This document shows positions 10,215 to 21,006 of a stretch of DNA of 64,000 bases, piece after piece. Numbering within the stretch: the stretch's first letter is position 1; each line of letters opens with the position of its first letter. A model generated the notes under the pieces. It had not been told where the DNA came from and searched no databases. It worked only from the letters and a program-made list of their open reading frames with translations. This DNA is from Muricea muricata (taxonomy: Eukaryota; Cnidaria; Anthozoa; Malacalcyonacea; Plexauridae), in NCBI GenBank assembly GCA_963855995.1, contig OY979728.1:7799330-7863329 (forward strand), in the 5' to 3' direction. Both the position numbers and the translations under genes were made by a program.

Positions 10215-12454
10215 CAATCCAGTTTCACCCAATAAAATCACTGATTCAGAAAGTGTCGTGATAGATGGATCAATTCTGTTGCAGACGACAAGCACAAAGC
10301 GCCATAGTGCTGCAACAAAGGAGCAATTAACGAGCGCGTGCGACAAATTTTCCCATCGCTTTTTACACCGCGAACATGTAGCAGGAATCCGGGGATTACG
10401 GGTATTGAGCAAAGAATTAACATTGAGTACGAGATGTGCGGTCCGCCAGTAAAAGTCACGTTGGACTGGATCTTCCAAGCCCGAATGAATCCTGCTCCAA
10501 ATATCACTCCAAATTAACCCTCGGAAGTGCTGATCCCACTTGATTTGGCAGGCTGGTCGAACAGGAGTAATTCTGTTACTAATTGCCTTCGAATAGTAAA
10601 ATCGAGCTGGCTGTGCGTACGTCAGATCAACATTGAATTCCTTCAAGACGCGAAGAACATTGCTGTAAAAGGTAGATGGAGTATCTGCATTAGGTTTGCT
10701 GTTATCGTTCACACCAATAGATCGACCAATGTAGTATCGCATCAAATCTTCTCACGGGGCCGATTTTTCTTCAAGAAATTTGAATACACGCGGAATCAAC
10801 AGACACTTGCTCTGCACTTCGATGTCGATTACATTTAAGCCACCAGACGTGATGGCAGAAATACAAACTTCTCGTCTTACGAGCTCGGGTTTATTAGACC
10901 AAATGAATTTCCACATCGCCGTCTTTAGCCTATCTATGACGGCTCGCTCAGGTGGGTAGATCCGTACTAAATGCCAGATGGATGATGCAGCCAAAGATCG
11001 GAGGACAGTGCATTTACCATGCAGGGTCAGGAATCTCGACTGCCATTCCGACAAGACCTTGCAAAACTTCGCTACTCCCGTATCCCATGTTTTGTGTGCG
11101 GCGCTCATATCACCAAAGTGAAAGCCAACGATTTGGATAGCGCTGTCTGACCACATCAATCCTCCAGGAAAGTCTGATCGCTGCCTCCACCGACCAAGCC
11201 TGAGACCTTTTGACTTTGTTCGATTCAGCTTCGCTCCACTCGCACGACCATATTGTTCAAATATATCTAGCACCTTGAGAAGACCACAGTCATTAGTCAC
11301 AAAGTAGGTGTTGTCGTCGGCATATTGACTGATCTTGCATTCACGACCGCCTGGGAGCTTGATACCTCGTATTTCACTGCAAGTCCGAATTAGTTGACCA
11401 AAGCATTCTAAAACGAGCACAAATAGTAGGGGAGACAAGGGACAGCCTTGTCTCACTCCTCGCGTAACATCAAAGAATTCCGATAAAGTACCGTTACTGA
11501 GTATCGCACTTTGAACATGAGTGTACAGACATCGGATCATGCCCCGAAGATAGGACCAAAGTTCATACGAGCTAAAACCTTGTGCATAAATTTCCAGTCA
11601 ACATAATCGAAAGCCTTTTCCTGATCAATTGCAATGAAGGCACATTGGAGGTTGTTCGAATGGACATAATCCGAAATGTCTCTTAATAGTGTCGCATTGT
11701 CGTCAGAGGATCTACCAGGGACAGCACACGATTGGTCAGGATGAATAACAGACGGCATGACCACATGAAGGCGCTGAGCGATCACCTTAGCAATTAATTT
11801 ATAATCGACATTCAACAACGAGATGGGCCGCCAGTTCTTAAGGTTTTCAGGGTCATCCTTTTTGAAGATCAGAGTAATGATTGCCCGTCGGAGTGAGAGA
11901 GGTAATTCACCTTTATCTAGACAATAGTTAGCCATTGCGAGGAAATCACTCGCTAGAATGTCCCAGATACAAACGTAAAACTCTTTAGGTAAGCCGTTAG
12001 AACCCGGCGTGCGATTTGCTGGCATTGGGTGGAGAGCAAGTAGACACTCTTCTTCGGAAAGAAACGTTTCTAAGGATAGTTTCTCTTCTTCGGAAAGACG
12101 GCGGTCCATGACTTTGAGAACTTCTTCTTGATCACGATCGTCTAGAAGCTGAGAAGTATATAGCCGTTTGTAGAAGCGTGCTTGCTCTTGCATAATAGCT
12201 GCTGAATCCGTAACCCGTCCACAGTCGGTCTTAAGCGCACTGACCAATTTTTTGGAGCCATTGGATCTTTCTCAGCGAAAAAAGAAACGAGAAGGCTTCT
12301 CTCGATTGCGGATAATACGGACACGACTTCGGATTCTAACTCCCTCCAATCGTTTACAATCAAGATCACATGGTTCTGTACGAACTCGTTGTAATTGAGC
12401 TAACTCCTCGGGGGACAAATTGCATTTCCCACTTAGACGGTGAAATTGATTCAT
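10215..12454 (-). pseudogene. Tx1/L1-like ORF2: reverse transcriptase and C-terminal zinc region (frameshifted)
   Basis: Reading down the minus strand: a linker with coiled-coil character (12454-12272), then reverse transcriptase with RRAIITLIFKKDDPENLKNW, RPISLLNVDYKLIAKVIAQR, CAFIAIDQEKAFDYVDW (catalytic region A), and, after a frame change near 11540, VRQGCPLSPLLFVLVLE and QYADDN (the YADD box). A further shift near 10750 leads to a C-terminal stretch with CSRCKKRWENLSHALVNC, a CCHC-type motif, ending at ILLGETG where the nested LINE begins. At least three frame changes make the copy non-functional. Confidence 0.75.
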
Positions 12455-12618
12455 AAGGTGAGCTCGCTGTTCATTGGATTTTTTCTAAAGAGATTGGCTA
12501 TACTTAATGATAATATTTCGCATTTCAGATTTGCCTTCGTTCCACCACTCCTCAATATCTTGAAAAAGTGCTTGTGACTCAGTCCAGATCCGTATCAAAT
12601 AAGGTAAGAGAAATCAAG

Positions 12619-13338
12619 TCATGATCCGATAAATGGCACGGGTGGATTCCAGAGACTGCCCGAAGATATATAAAATTTGTCTAGTCGAGACATTATGGAA
12701 CGATCTGCGTTGGACCACGTACACGTTTTCAGTTTTGGGTGTTGTTTACGCCAAATATCCACCAGGTGATATCTTGATAGTAAGCGCTTCATTTCCGGAC
12801 TACCAATGGTTCCATGGGAAGGGTTGCCACCAAACCGATCCATAGCTACGTCTAAGACAAAATTGAAGTCTCCACCCATGATGATTTTGCGACTGGTTAG
12901 CAAATATCTATCCAGATTGGACAAAAACTCCAAGCGATCAGCACCAACTGTAGGGACATAGACATTAACGATACGCAAAGGTGTTCCATTAAACTTCAAA
13001 TCACAAACACACACTCGGCCATCATAGTCAACATCAAACTTTATGGCTTCAAACTTCGCCGGGTCGCGAATCAAGATTCCAACACCACCACTGTAAATCG
13101 TACCCACGCTCCAAGAACCTTTACATCGGCTTTCGGCAGACCATTGCAAACACTCACGTTTATTTAGAATTCTTGTGTCTTGTAGTAATGCAATGTCATA
13201 CACATGTTTAGATAAGTAATCAAACATTAGGCGACGCCGCTTTGGATCGCGCATACCATTAACGTTGAGGGAAATTACCGATAAGGAGTTATCACCGACC
13301 GGGGCTTTCGAGGTTTCTTCGACTGAACTAAGGTCCAC
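12619..13338 (-). pseudogene. Tx1/L1-like ORF2: APE-type endonuclease domain
   Basis: The start MDLSSVEETS at 13338 overlaps the end of ORF1 by 64 bases. Motifs include SVISLNVNGMRDPKRR, IALLQDTRI (metal-binding region; the usual Glu before T is replaced by Asp), GGVGILIRDP, VNVYVPTVG, GGDFNFVLD and SRLDKFYIS, all features of the apurinic-like endonuclease that nicks the target. The frame stops at 12619, just before the expected SDH box; SDHDLISLTL appears in another frame around 12620, so a frameshift breaks it. Confidence 0.8.
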
Positions 13339-14582
13339 TCAGCCTTCTCACGATTCCGCTTTAGTGGATCGGAATCTAGATCCATATCTCCTTTTTCCGT
13401 CATCAAGGCACCTTGGGAAGAACTAACCACACTGGTATCTAACAGCTCAGGTGAACTTTGAGTATCTGGAGGAGGCTGAGACGTAGGAGGAACTCGGGAC
13501 GTAGAGGGATCATGTGGCGGGGGATGGTCTTGAGACTCGGGAGTATCTTGAGAAATTGACTGTAGCTGTTCATTGTGTGACTCAGGCTGCGACCGTATTT
13601 CCTGTGAAGATTCGCCATTCCGATCAGTATCCATTACCACAGCTGTCTCACGAGGTACTTCCTGAGGAGGGCGCAACTCAGGGCAGTTTGCCCGAACATG
13701 GCCAAACTTGCCACAGCGAAAACACTTAAAACATTGATTACGCGTGTGACCAGCAATGCCACATTTAAAACATACCACGTCATTTGGACACTCATTCGCA
13801 CGATGACCTAATTGACGGCATCGAAAACATTGAGGAAGCTGCCCTTTATGACGAATTTCCACTGGAAATTCGGCTATACGCGATTTCCGTGGTATATCGG
13901 ATTTAATATACATCATCTTTGCAATCCGAGTCCCAGTTTCGATCGTTGGGAAACCTTGTTCGGTCAGCATTTCACGCTCTATAGTTTCGACTGTGCCATA
14001 TTGAGCAAGAGATTCAGCAACTACTTTATTAGGCACTTCACTTGGAACATACAGTATTCTGACATCCAAAATCGGACTTTCGATTGGTTGTACGCCAATT
14101 TCTACGTCTTTGATTGTAAAAGGCTGCGATAAAAAATTCATCTTAGCCTCGTTGGTACGAAATGTGACACGGTAGCGATCATATGGCATGGATTGCACAG
14201 CCTTGACTACCTTTACATCAACAACACGAATAACGGCTTAGATAACTTCCTTAACCGACACAGTGTCTAACGCCTTAGTATGTAAGACAACCGTATTGGG
14301 ACGACGAGTCCTCGGCTCATTTGATCGAACACGATGACTTCGTTGTTCTCCCACGTCGGAATCACGGGCAGCTGCGGCAAAATCCATCTCTGAAACCACA
14401 CCAGGGGTACCAACACCAGGAACACCAACACCAGGAACACCAACACCAGGAACACTAACACCAGGAACACCAACACCAGGAGCTCCAACACCAGGAGCAC
14501 CAGCACCAGGAACACCAACACCAGGAGCACCAACACCAACTCGCTCGTCTGTCTGCTCCACTTCTTCTTGGGTATCCACCAC
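13275..14582 (-). pseudogene. Tx1/L1-like ORF1 (gag-like, zinc knuckles) with one internal stop
   Basis: Begins [16 protein letters not shown], passes through a Gly-Val-Pro minisatellite-coded stretch, then meets an in-frame TAA near 14238. The same frame continues (VVDVKVVKAVQSMPYDRY) to 13275. Three closely spaced CCHC knuckles follow the RNA-binding-like middle: CFRCRQLGHRANEC, CFKCGIAGHTRNQC and CFRCGKFGHVRANC. A Ser/Pro/Gln-rich tail ends the protein. ORF1 of this type packages LINE RNA. Only the single stop prevents it from being intact. Confidence 0.8.
14401..14543. repeat. 12-bp-based minisatellite inside LINE ORF1
   Basis: About twelve tandem units of the form ccaacaccagga, with variants (aca/gct/gca). 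On the coding (minus) strand they translate to repeats of [10 protein letters not shown]. The unit length is a multiple of three, so copy changes keep the frame. Confidence 0.85.
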
Positions 14583-14633
14583 GATAAGATTAAAGATTTG
14601 CTTCTATTGCTTTTCTTCGTTTGTTCTTTCTCG

Positions 14634-15712
14634 CAGTTAGTCTTATGTTCTTTAAGATGTAATGAGAAATTTCGGCCAGTTTCACCAATATATTATACCA
14701 AACCACATTCACGTGGAATGCGGTACACACCGGGTTTCTGAAATTCATTAACGGTATCCTTATGTGTGCAGAGAGATCGACACAATTTGTTTTCACTAGA
14801 ATGGTATAACTGAATGCCAGCTTCTTTTAAAATCCTTTCGATTTTATGTGAAGCTGAACCAATATACGGTAGACTGACAGAGGACTGATATTTGGTCTTT
14901 TCCCGTACCTGTTGTCGTGTTTTCATAGCATTGTCTATGAATTTCTTAGGATAACCATTCATTTTTAAAACACTTCTCAAATGTTCAAGTTCTCCTTCAA
15001 TGTTGTCCACCTCACAAATTGTTTTCGCTCGGTTAATAAGTGTCTTACACACTGAGTTCTTTATGCTAGGATGGTGAAATGAATTATAGTGCAGATACCT
15101 GTCCGTGTGTGTTGGTTTTCTATACACCTTATGTCATAATGACCCATCTTCCTGAATTAACAGTACATCTAAGAAAGGTATAGTTTTATCTTCCTTCTGC
15201 ATTTCTAATGTGAACTTGATAGAAGGATGTAAACTATTAATGTGCAGTGGCGGATCCAGGGTAAGTCAAAATAAATTATAGCAGCTCAATTTAAAATTCA
15301 AAATAACTTTATAACAATGTCATAGGTTATGAATTTCAAAAGAATAAAATCTAACCAATGAAGTTGCTTTGAAGGTATTTTAAAATGTAAATATATCCTA
15401 GAATGAGCTGCGGTAATTGATTTTGACTTACGCTAGATCCGCCACTGTTAATGTGTTCTAGGAATCGATGGAGATTTTCTAGACCATGTGCCCAGCTACT
15501 TAATGTGTCATCAACGTATCTAAACCAGAATCCTGGTTTTAACGTTGAGGTGGCTAAAGCTTTCTTCTCAAATTCTTCCATGATTAAATTGGCCATAGCA
15601 GGTGATAATGGACTTCCCATTGGGGCACCATGTGTCTTTTCATAGAATTTCTCCCTCCACTGAAAACATGTCGTAGTTAAACATAGTTCAGATCATATAT
15701 ATTCTCAGGAGG
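14634..15712 (-). pseudogene. Penelope-like element: reverse transcriptase and GIY-YIG start (minus copy)
   Basis: From about 15712 downward: a region ending TTTCFQWREKFYEKTHG (in pieces), MGSPLSPAMANLIMEEFEKK, then FRYVDDT (catalytic YVDD box), then, beyond an inserted hAT MITE, a region with YRKPTHTDRYLHYNSFHH, the PLE thumb signature. The GIY-YIG endonuclease begins with PGVYRIPRECGL and breaks at …HKTNCEKE where the Tx1-like LINE is inserted. It carries stops (for example near 15130) and frame changes. PLEs prime reverse transcription from nicked DNA; GIY-YIG supplies the nick. This is the 5'-truncated copy that continues at 8190-8266. Confidence 0.85.
15245..15447. mobile_element. hAT-type MITE inside the PLE
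   Basis: Terminal repeats start CAGTGGCGGATC on both sides and match for 26 of 28 bases when reversed. The element is flanked by the perfect 8-bp duplication TTAATGTG (15237-15244 and 15448-15455), the signature of hAT insertion. It is 203 bp and non-coding. It splits the PLE frame between HRFLEHINS and LHPSIKFTLEM. Confidence 0.9.
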
Positions 15713-15739
15713 AACATCAGATTTATAGGGGGGACATCA

Positions 15740-16231
15740 GATTTATGAATTTTAGGTAAAATGTATTAATGTTCCCCTAAGACCCATTGTTGCTTCCCAA
15801 GGTTCTCCAACTTGTAATTTAGCTAAATATCTTGCTGAAGTATTAAAACCCCTTGTTGGAAATTCTGAACATCACGTAGTAAATTCTAAAGAATTTATCA
15901 GAAAAAATTGAACAAACTATCTTAGATGAAGATGAAATTCTGGTAAGTTTTGATGTGGTTAGTTTGTTCACAAATGTTCCAATTGATGAAGCCTGTAATA
16001 TCGCAAAAGAACGATTACTTTTAGATAATACACTTCATCTAAGAACTACCCTTTCTCCTGAGAATATATATGATCTGCTGAAACTATGTTTAACTACGAC
16101 ATGTTTTCAGTGGAGGGAGAAATTCTATGAAAAGACACATGGTGCCCCAATGGGAAGTCCATTGTCACCTGTTATGGCCAATTTGTTCATGGAAGAATTT
16201 GAGAAGAAAGCTTTAGCCACCTCAACGTTAA
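15740..16231 (+). pseudogene. Penelope-like reverse transcriptase fragment (plus copy)
   Basis: An N-terminal part (RPIVASQGSPTCNLAKYLAE, in one frame with a stop) leads after a frameshift to VSFDVVSLFTNVPIDEA, TTTCFQWREKFYEKTHGAP and MGSPLSPVMANLFMEEFEKK, ending at ALATSTLK. The stretch from PENIYDL onward is nearly the same as the minus-strand copy at 15540-15712. It ends at TTAA (16228-16231), where the THAP transposon begins. The two PLE copies start back-to-back, within about 50 bases of each other. Confidence 0.8.
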
Positions 16232-16858
16232 AGGGGAACTCCAACCTCAATACAAGTTAGGTTTATATGAAAGGCCTTGTCATCACTAGTTTGTATGCAA
16301 AATATTTTGTCTCAATTCAGTTTCGTTAACGAGATATTGTGCGCAATATACCACAAAATTTGCATATAGAAGGTCGCCATTTCGCCATTATCTGGCGGCG
16401 CATAAGGTTTCAGCGGTTTGTTGTTTGACGTCACTGGAGTGCTCGAGTGCTTGAAGTGCTCTTTAAATGCTATAAAGAAATGTTATGATCTGTCGCTTCG
16501 TGGCAAAATAAACAAGATTTTGTTTTGCTTTTTTCTTTTCTCATTTGTATTTTACGGAATATGTGTGTCTACGACGTGTGCGGTTTTCGCTCACTTAACA
16601 AGAAAAAGTGAATGCTGTCTTACACACGCAGAAACGTTCACGCAATGGGAAGTCATTCAAGTCAATGGTATGCGTCTAAACGGATTGCCAACCACACCAA
16701 GTTCGCTCAACGTAAGTCAGACACTTAGTCACCAATGTTTAAAAGCTTTTCCTGTAATGTAATCTAGAGAATGATGTCAAGCAGCATTTTCATTTTATGT
16801 ATATATCGAAGTAATCGAACCTACTAGCTAGTGGCTACTGTTTGCAAATTGTGTTATA

Positions 16859-17611
16859 ATGACGCAAAATTTAAATAACGAGCGAGATATAGATTTTGAA
16901 GACGCTCGGGGTAAATTCGATAGCGAGAGCTCTAGTTCTAGCGGTGCTAGCGATGACGAGGCCGAATGCTCAGTGCCGGAAGAAATGATGGGTTTGCAAC
17001 CTTACCAGTTCGAGCCTGTTGAAAATGCTCCCGACGATAGTGAAGCAGAAAGTAGAGATGGAGAAGACGAAAGCAGACTTGAAAATTTAGATTGGAGAGT
17101 TGATTAAAATATGGAGTCCTAGTTTTATTCAAATTCTTTTTAGCATTATATTATTTTTGAATAATGCTTTCCCAATTGTAATTATTTATGGTGTAGCTGT
17201 GAACACTGTCAAATCATGGATCGCACAGAAGAATGTGTATGTTGTCATGATGTACCGGAAGTTATGGATAAAAATAACGAGGTGTTTGAAAAAGACAAGC
17301 TAAAGGAAAAGCCAAATTGCATCACTGACAACCCAGCATTCAAGGCAGTCTGCTTAAATCCATGGGTTCTTCAAGCTGCCTGGTATAGTTATAAACAGCG
17401 ATATGGCACAAAGGCAACCGAAGGGCCAGAAGACAAACAGAATAGACATGTTGCTTACCGACAGTTAGCTAGGTGGTGTTGGGGATATTTAGGAAAGGAG
17501 ATCAGAGTGCCTTTACCAGCATGTGCAGTGAGCTGCATTCGGGCACATTTTCCTCCTAGTGGATTAGAGGAAAATTTTGTATTTAAGAGCTTTCACTTTG
17601 CTGATGAATGA
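16859..17611 (+). CDS. P2X7 intracellular 'ballast' (P2RX7_C-like) protein, two exons
   Basis: Exon 1 starts at ATG 16859 with an acidic, Ser-rich region (SSSSSGASDDEAECS, PYQFEPVENAPDD) and ends near 17098 at a GTTGAT donor. Exon 2 starts after TAG at 17196 with CEHCQIMDRTEECVCCHDV, then CITDNPAFKAVCLNPWVL, YRQLARWCWGYLGK and VPLPACAVSCIRAHFP. Paired cysteines, the CITDNPxF-CLNPWVL core and the RW..G.LG tail are the pattern of the zinc-binding cytoplasmic ballast of P2X7 receptors; no channel part is present. The simplest GT-AG join leaves the phases unmatched by two bases, so the splice site or the copy may be damaged. It points away from the transposase and lies inside the same inverted repeats. 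Its role there is unknown; protein or nucleotide binding is possible. Confidence 0.75.
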
Positions 17612-17713
17612 TCAATTCATAGATTTATTCATAGATTTATATAAAACTGACATAATTATACTAGGATTAAATATATATGTACAATAAAGGAATAAATACA
17701 CTGATTAACAACA

Positions 17714-20460
17714 TTATTTTGACATTGTTGACTTGTGTTCCTCTATTATGGTCTTTTTACTTGGTTTGGGCTCCTTATTAACAATGTTTTTGGGCATCTG
17801 AGGTAGTGCTTCAACACGGGTTACACCGTTTTGTTTTGCCTTGACCACCTCATCAAGCATTCCAGATAAATGCTTGCAAGACTTTGGCTCCTTGATTGGC
17901 TTGCAAACCCAACTTTTATTTGCCTTAGGCTTTTCTACCTTGAACTTCTGCTGTCCCTTGCATGTACCTGACTTGGCTACTGCTTGTGCTCTACTGCAGT
18001 TGTGGTTATGGTCCAGGGCTGCTAGTTGAGTTCGGGCAAGCATACCACTATAGGTGAAGTGCTTTCGTTTGGGGAGGTATTTCAGCATCAAGGAAGGAAA
18101 AACTTCTAGTGCGCCAGTATGGTGAAATTCGGACAACTTTTCCATGTCTTTCAGGAGTTTAGCATTGCTGATCACATCTTCAAGGGCTACAAGTGCTGGT
18201 GACCCAGGTTTCAGCCATGGTACTTGTTTCTTTTCATTCCTAGTCAATGTATGATGTGCACATTTCTTGAAATGCTTGCCACCCCTCCATCTGTGCTTGT
18301 TTGAAATATGATGAATAATTGGAAGCCATTTCTCTTTCATTATAGAAGTATTCCCATTACATGTGGCAACACTCCACCAAAGATGATTGGAAACAGACTG
18401 GATCCATTGCAGTAACTATTCATTGCATTTTTTCTTTGCCTTTTTGGTCAACTTCTTAGTCACAGATTTTGATAAATGCCAGACATCATACTGATGGATT
18501 ATTTCTGGAAATTCAGTTCTCATTCGAGCTGTGATAGTCACATGCCTATCTGTAGTCAAGCATCGAACAGGTATCTTTTGTGCAATGAGCTTGTTTAAAC
18601 TTCTTTTGCAACCCTCATATTCCATGGCATTGGATGATGAAACTTCTGTCACTTGAACAAGACTGAAGTCTATCACCTTTCCTGATGATTCATCCAGAAG
18701 AGAGTAGGTACCATACTTTGCAGAATGACCTGAGCTGTCACATCTACCATCTCCAGAAACATTCACCTGTACTTTTTGCTCTTTGATGCTTTGCAGAACT
18801 TGTTTTTGATGATTGTGCCAGGTATTATGTATTACAGGAAACACATACTTATTTTGTACTTTGTAAAATGTAGTTTTGCTAACTATTTCTAGTTTAAGGC
18901 ATGACGAAAAGTGTTCTATTTGTGTAAATGTGTTCCCAGTGAAAAGTATAGCAGCAGGTATCAGTAAATTGCATAGTGGCATTCCATCAACATACGGTTG
19001 TGAATTCCATGTGTTTATGTGGCCGTTTATGCATGTTGATTTCACAGATACATGCTTCCTTTCATTAACTTAGTTTGTTCAAGCACTGCCTGCCCACATG
19101 TGAAACATACTTTGAAAAGTTTATTCAGCGCCTCCTCACTAACAATGTAATTCTTAGGTTGCTTGGTAACAATGGGGGCACTCTCACATTCTTCATCTGA
19201 TTGGATCTCATTTTCTGGTTCATACTCGTCATCACTACCATTGGATGTTGCATCAAGCTCGTCAAGATTCTGGCCATCTCCAACAGAAGACAATTTCTCA
19301 GATTCTTGAAGTTCATGTTCTAGAAGGTTGGTCTGTATTGAAGGTTTTGGAACAATTATTGGCTCTTCAAAAAAATGTTGGTGATCTGCATAATAATTGT
19401 GATCTAATAAATGATGGTTGGTTGATGGTGAATGGGAATAACATGAAGAAGCAGTGTCGATAGTATTGTTTGATTGACTCAGATAGCTGTCATGCGTTTG
19501 TGTTTCAGCATTGGCAAAGGTTTTCGCGGCAATACAGCATTGTGTTCCAACATTTTGTTTAAGTTGGCTAATTTCTGGGATTATTAGAGACTGGGCAGTT
19601 CTCGGATGACAAACGTCTTCTTCATAGATTAGACTAGTTGCTGATGACTCTGAACCATTACCATCATCATTATCTTCAGTACTTGGGTATTCAACTAATA
19701 ATTTCTGCACAGTCTACACAAGTGAGACAAAAATGAGATGCCTGTCATACAGTGTTTCTAATATGACTATGTGTTCAATAGGTGTTTTCTAAAGCCAATT
19801 TCTAGTAATGTAAGAATTGAGCCCCTTTGTTAACATTTGGTTTCTGTTCAGAGGTGAGGATGAACCCCCTTGCCAATCCTGTTTCAGACACTATAGGAAA
19901 ATAATTGGCATGTCTTATATTTATACATTCCCCCCAGGCCCCCCTCCCCTTTTTTTCAAAATATTAAGGTCTGCACCCTTGCTCTTAAATTTATTTGTTA
20001 CTTTGAATGTGTCAGGGCCATCAAAAAGTAATTCAACTTAACTGTATGTTGTAATATTGTATGATATAATGGGTTTAAACTGTATGAACCTAGTATACAA
20101 CACATATATAATTTACCTCGTTTCTTGTTCGAGTGTGTGACTTCTCCTTTCACTTGATAGTCTAGGTTTAGGTTTAGGTGTATTTTCAGAATGCTTAAAA
20201 ATTGTTGGAACTGCATCGGGCTTCAATATCCTTCTCCCCTTATGCCCACACAGTGTCTCAGCCAGCGAGGTAACGTAACTATCACTAGTAAAATGTTCAC
20301 TACAGACGAAGGAGTGTTTGACTTCTCGTGGATTGTCTCGCCGAATTTTTTGAAGCCAAACATTCTTCATGTGGTTATTCGGTACACGGTGGTAAGTTAT
20401 ATTTGTGCCCTTTGTTTTGCGCCAGCCATTAGAACAGTTTGGTACCATAGAGTGAGGCAT
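17714..20460 (-). pseudogene. THAP-domain DDE transposase (damaged)
   Basis: Exon 1 (20460-20117) begins MPHSMVPNCSNGWRKTKG and contains HRVPNN, W, VCSEHF and LKPDAVPTIF: the C2CH zinc module and AVPTIF tail of THAP DNA-binding domains. It ends at a good GTAAAT donor. The next exon (about 19713-19042) is acidic and ends with CFTCGQAV. After a frameshift at 19042-19045 the catalytic region follows: GDGRCDSSGHSAKYGTYSLL, a second Asp in LTTDRH, DVWHLSKSVTKKLTKKAKKK, and, beyond an in-frame TAG at 18416, NHLWW, a HH/C-rich section, HTGALEVFPS (candidate Glu) and LAALDHNHNCSR. The tail is Lys-rich. One frameshift, one stop and an unresolved splice phase make this copy inactive. The family is widespread in fish and cnidarians. 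Confidence 0.75.
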
Positions 20461-21006
20461 GGTGTTGTGTATTAAAGTTAGACACAGTCTGTCGACAAAT
20501 ATATCAATACACGATACGTACACAATGTATAGGGGAAATAATTTTATTAGTATATATAATTTTCTACACATCATTTTCTATATTATATTACAGGAAAAGC
20601 TTTACAATTTTGCTGACCAATTTCATTGACAATCCGATTTACTTGAGTATTTCATACTTGAGGCTTCCCGTGGACATAGTCTTTCAACACAATAGCACAA
20701 CATTGGCATTGCGTGCCCTTCCATTAGCGAATTAATTCCTCCATATTTTTATCGTATTGTTAGTAAATTAAAACCGCACACGTCGTAGAAACACATATTC
20801 CGTAAAATACAAATGAGAAAAGAAAAAAGAAAAACGAAATCTTGCTTATTTTGCCACGAAGCGACAGATCATAACATTTCTTTATAGCATTTAAAGAGCA
20901 CTTCAAGCACTCGAGCACTCCAGTGACGTCAAACAACAAACCGCTGAAACCTTATGCGCCGCCAGATAATGGCGACCTTCTATATGCAAATTTCGTGGTA
21001 TATTGC

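Larger units (their letters stand above)
8267..14625 (-). mobile_element. Tx1/L1-like non-LTR retrotransposon, with a second LINE nested in it
   Basis: Minus-strand element with ORF1 (gag-like with CCHC knuckles, 13275-14582) and ORF2 (APE endonuclease, reverse transcriptase and C-terminal Cys/His region, 13338 down to 8316). It is flanked by the perfect 8-bp repeat CTTTCTCG (8259-8266 and 14626-14633), and its 3' end has AATAAAAA. It lies within the PLE GIY-YIG domain. A second LINE (about 8520-10214) interrupts its ORF2 near the C terminus. ORF2 carries several frameshifts, so this copy is dead. The Tx1/L1 group is suggested by the APE endonuclease, the three-knuckle ORF1 and the C-terminal zinc motif. 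Confidence 0.85.
16232..21006. mobile_element. THAP-DDE DNA transposon with long inverted repeats and a P2X7-ballast ORF
   Basis: Inverted repeats of about 240 bases lie at 16343-16587 and 20770-21006 with high identity; the left copy has an extra 8 bases (ttcgccat). The coding region lies between: a plus-strand P2RX7_C-type protein (16859-17611) and a minus-strand THAP-domain DDE transposase (20460 down to 17714). The left boundary is sharp: the PLE frame breaks at TTAA, followed by AGGGGAACTCC. TTAA targeting fits Kolobok-type elements, which also have THAP-bearing transposases; that class is inferred. The outer 110 bases of the left end have no partner on the right, so the right end is truncated. 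Confidence 0.75.
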
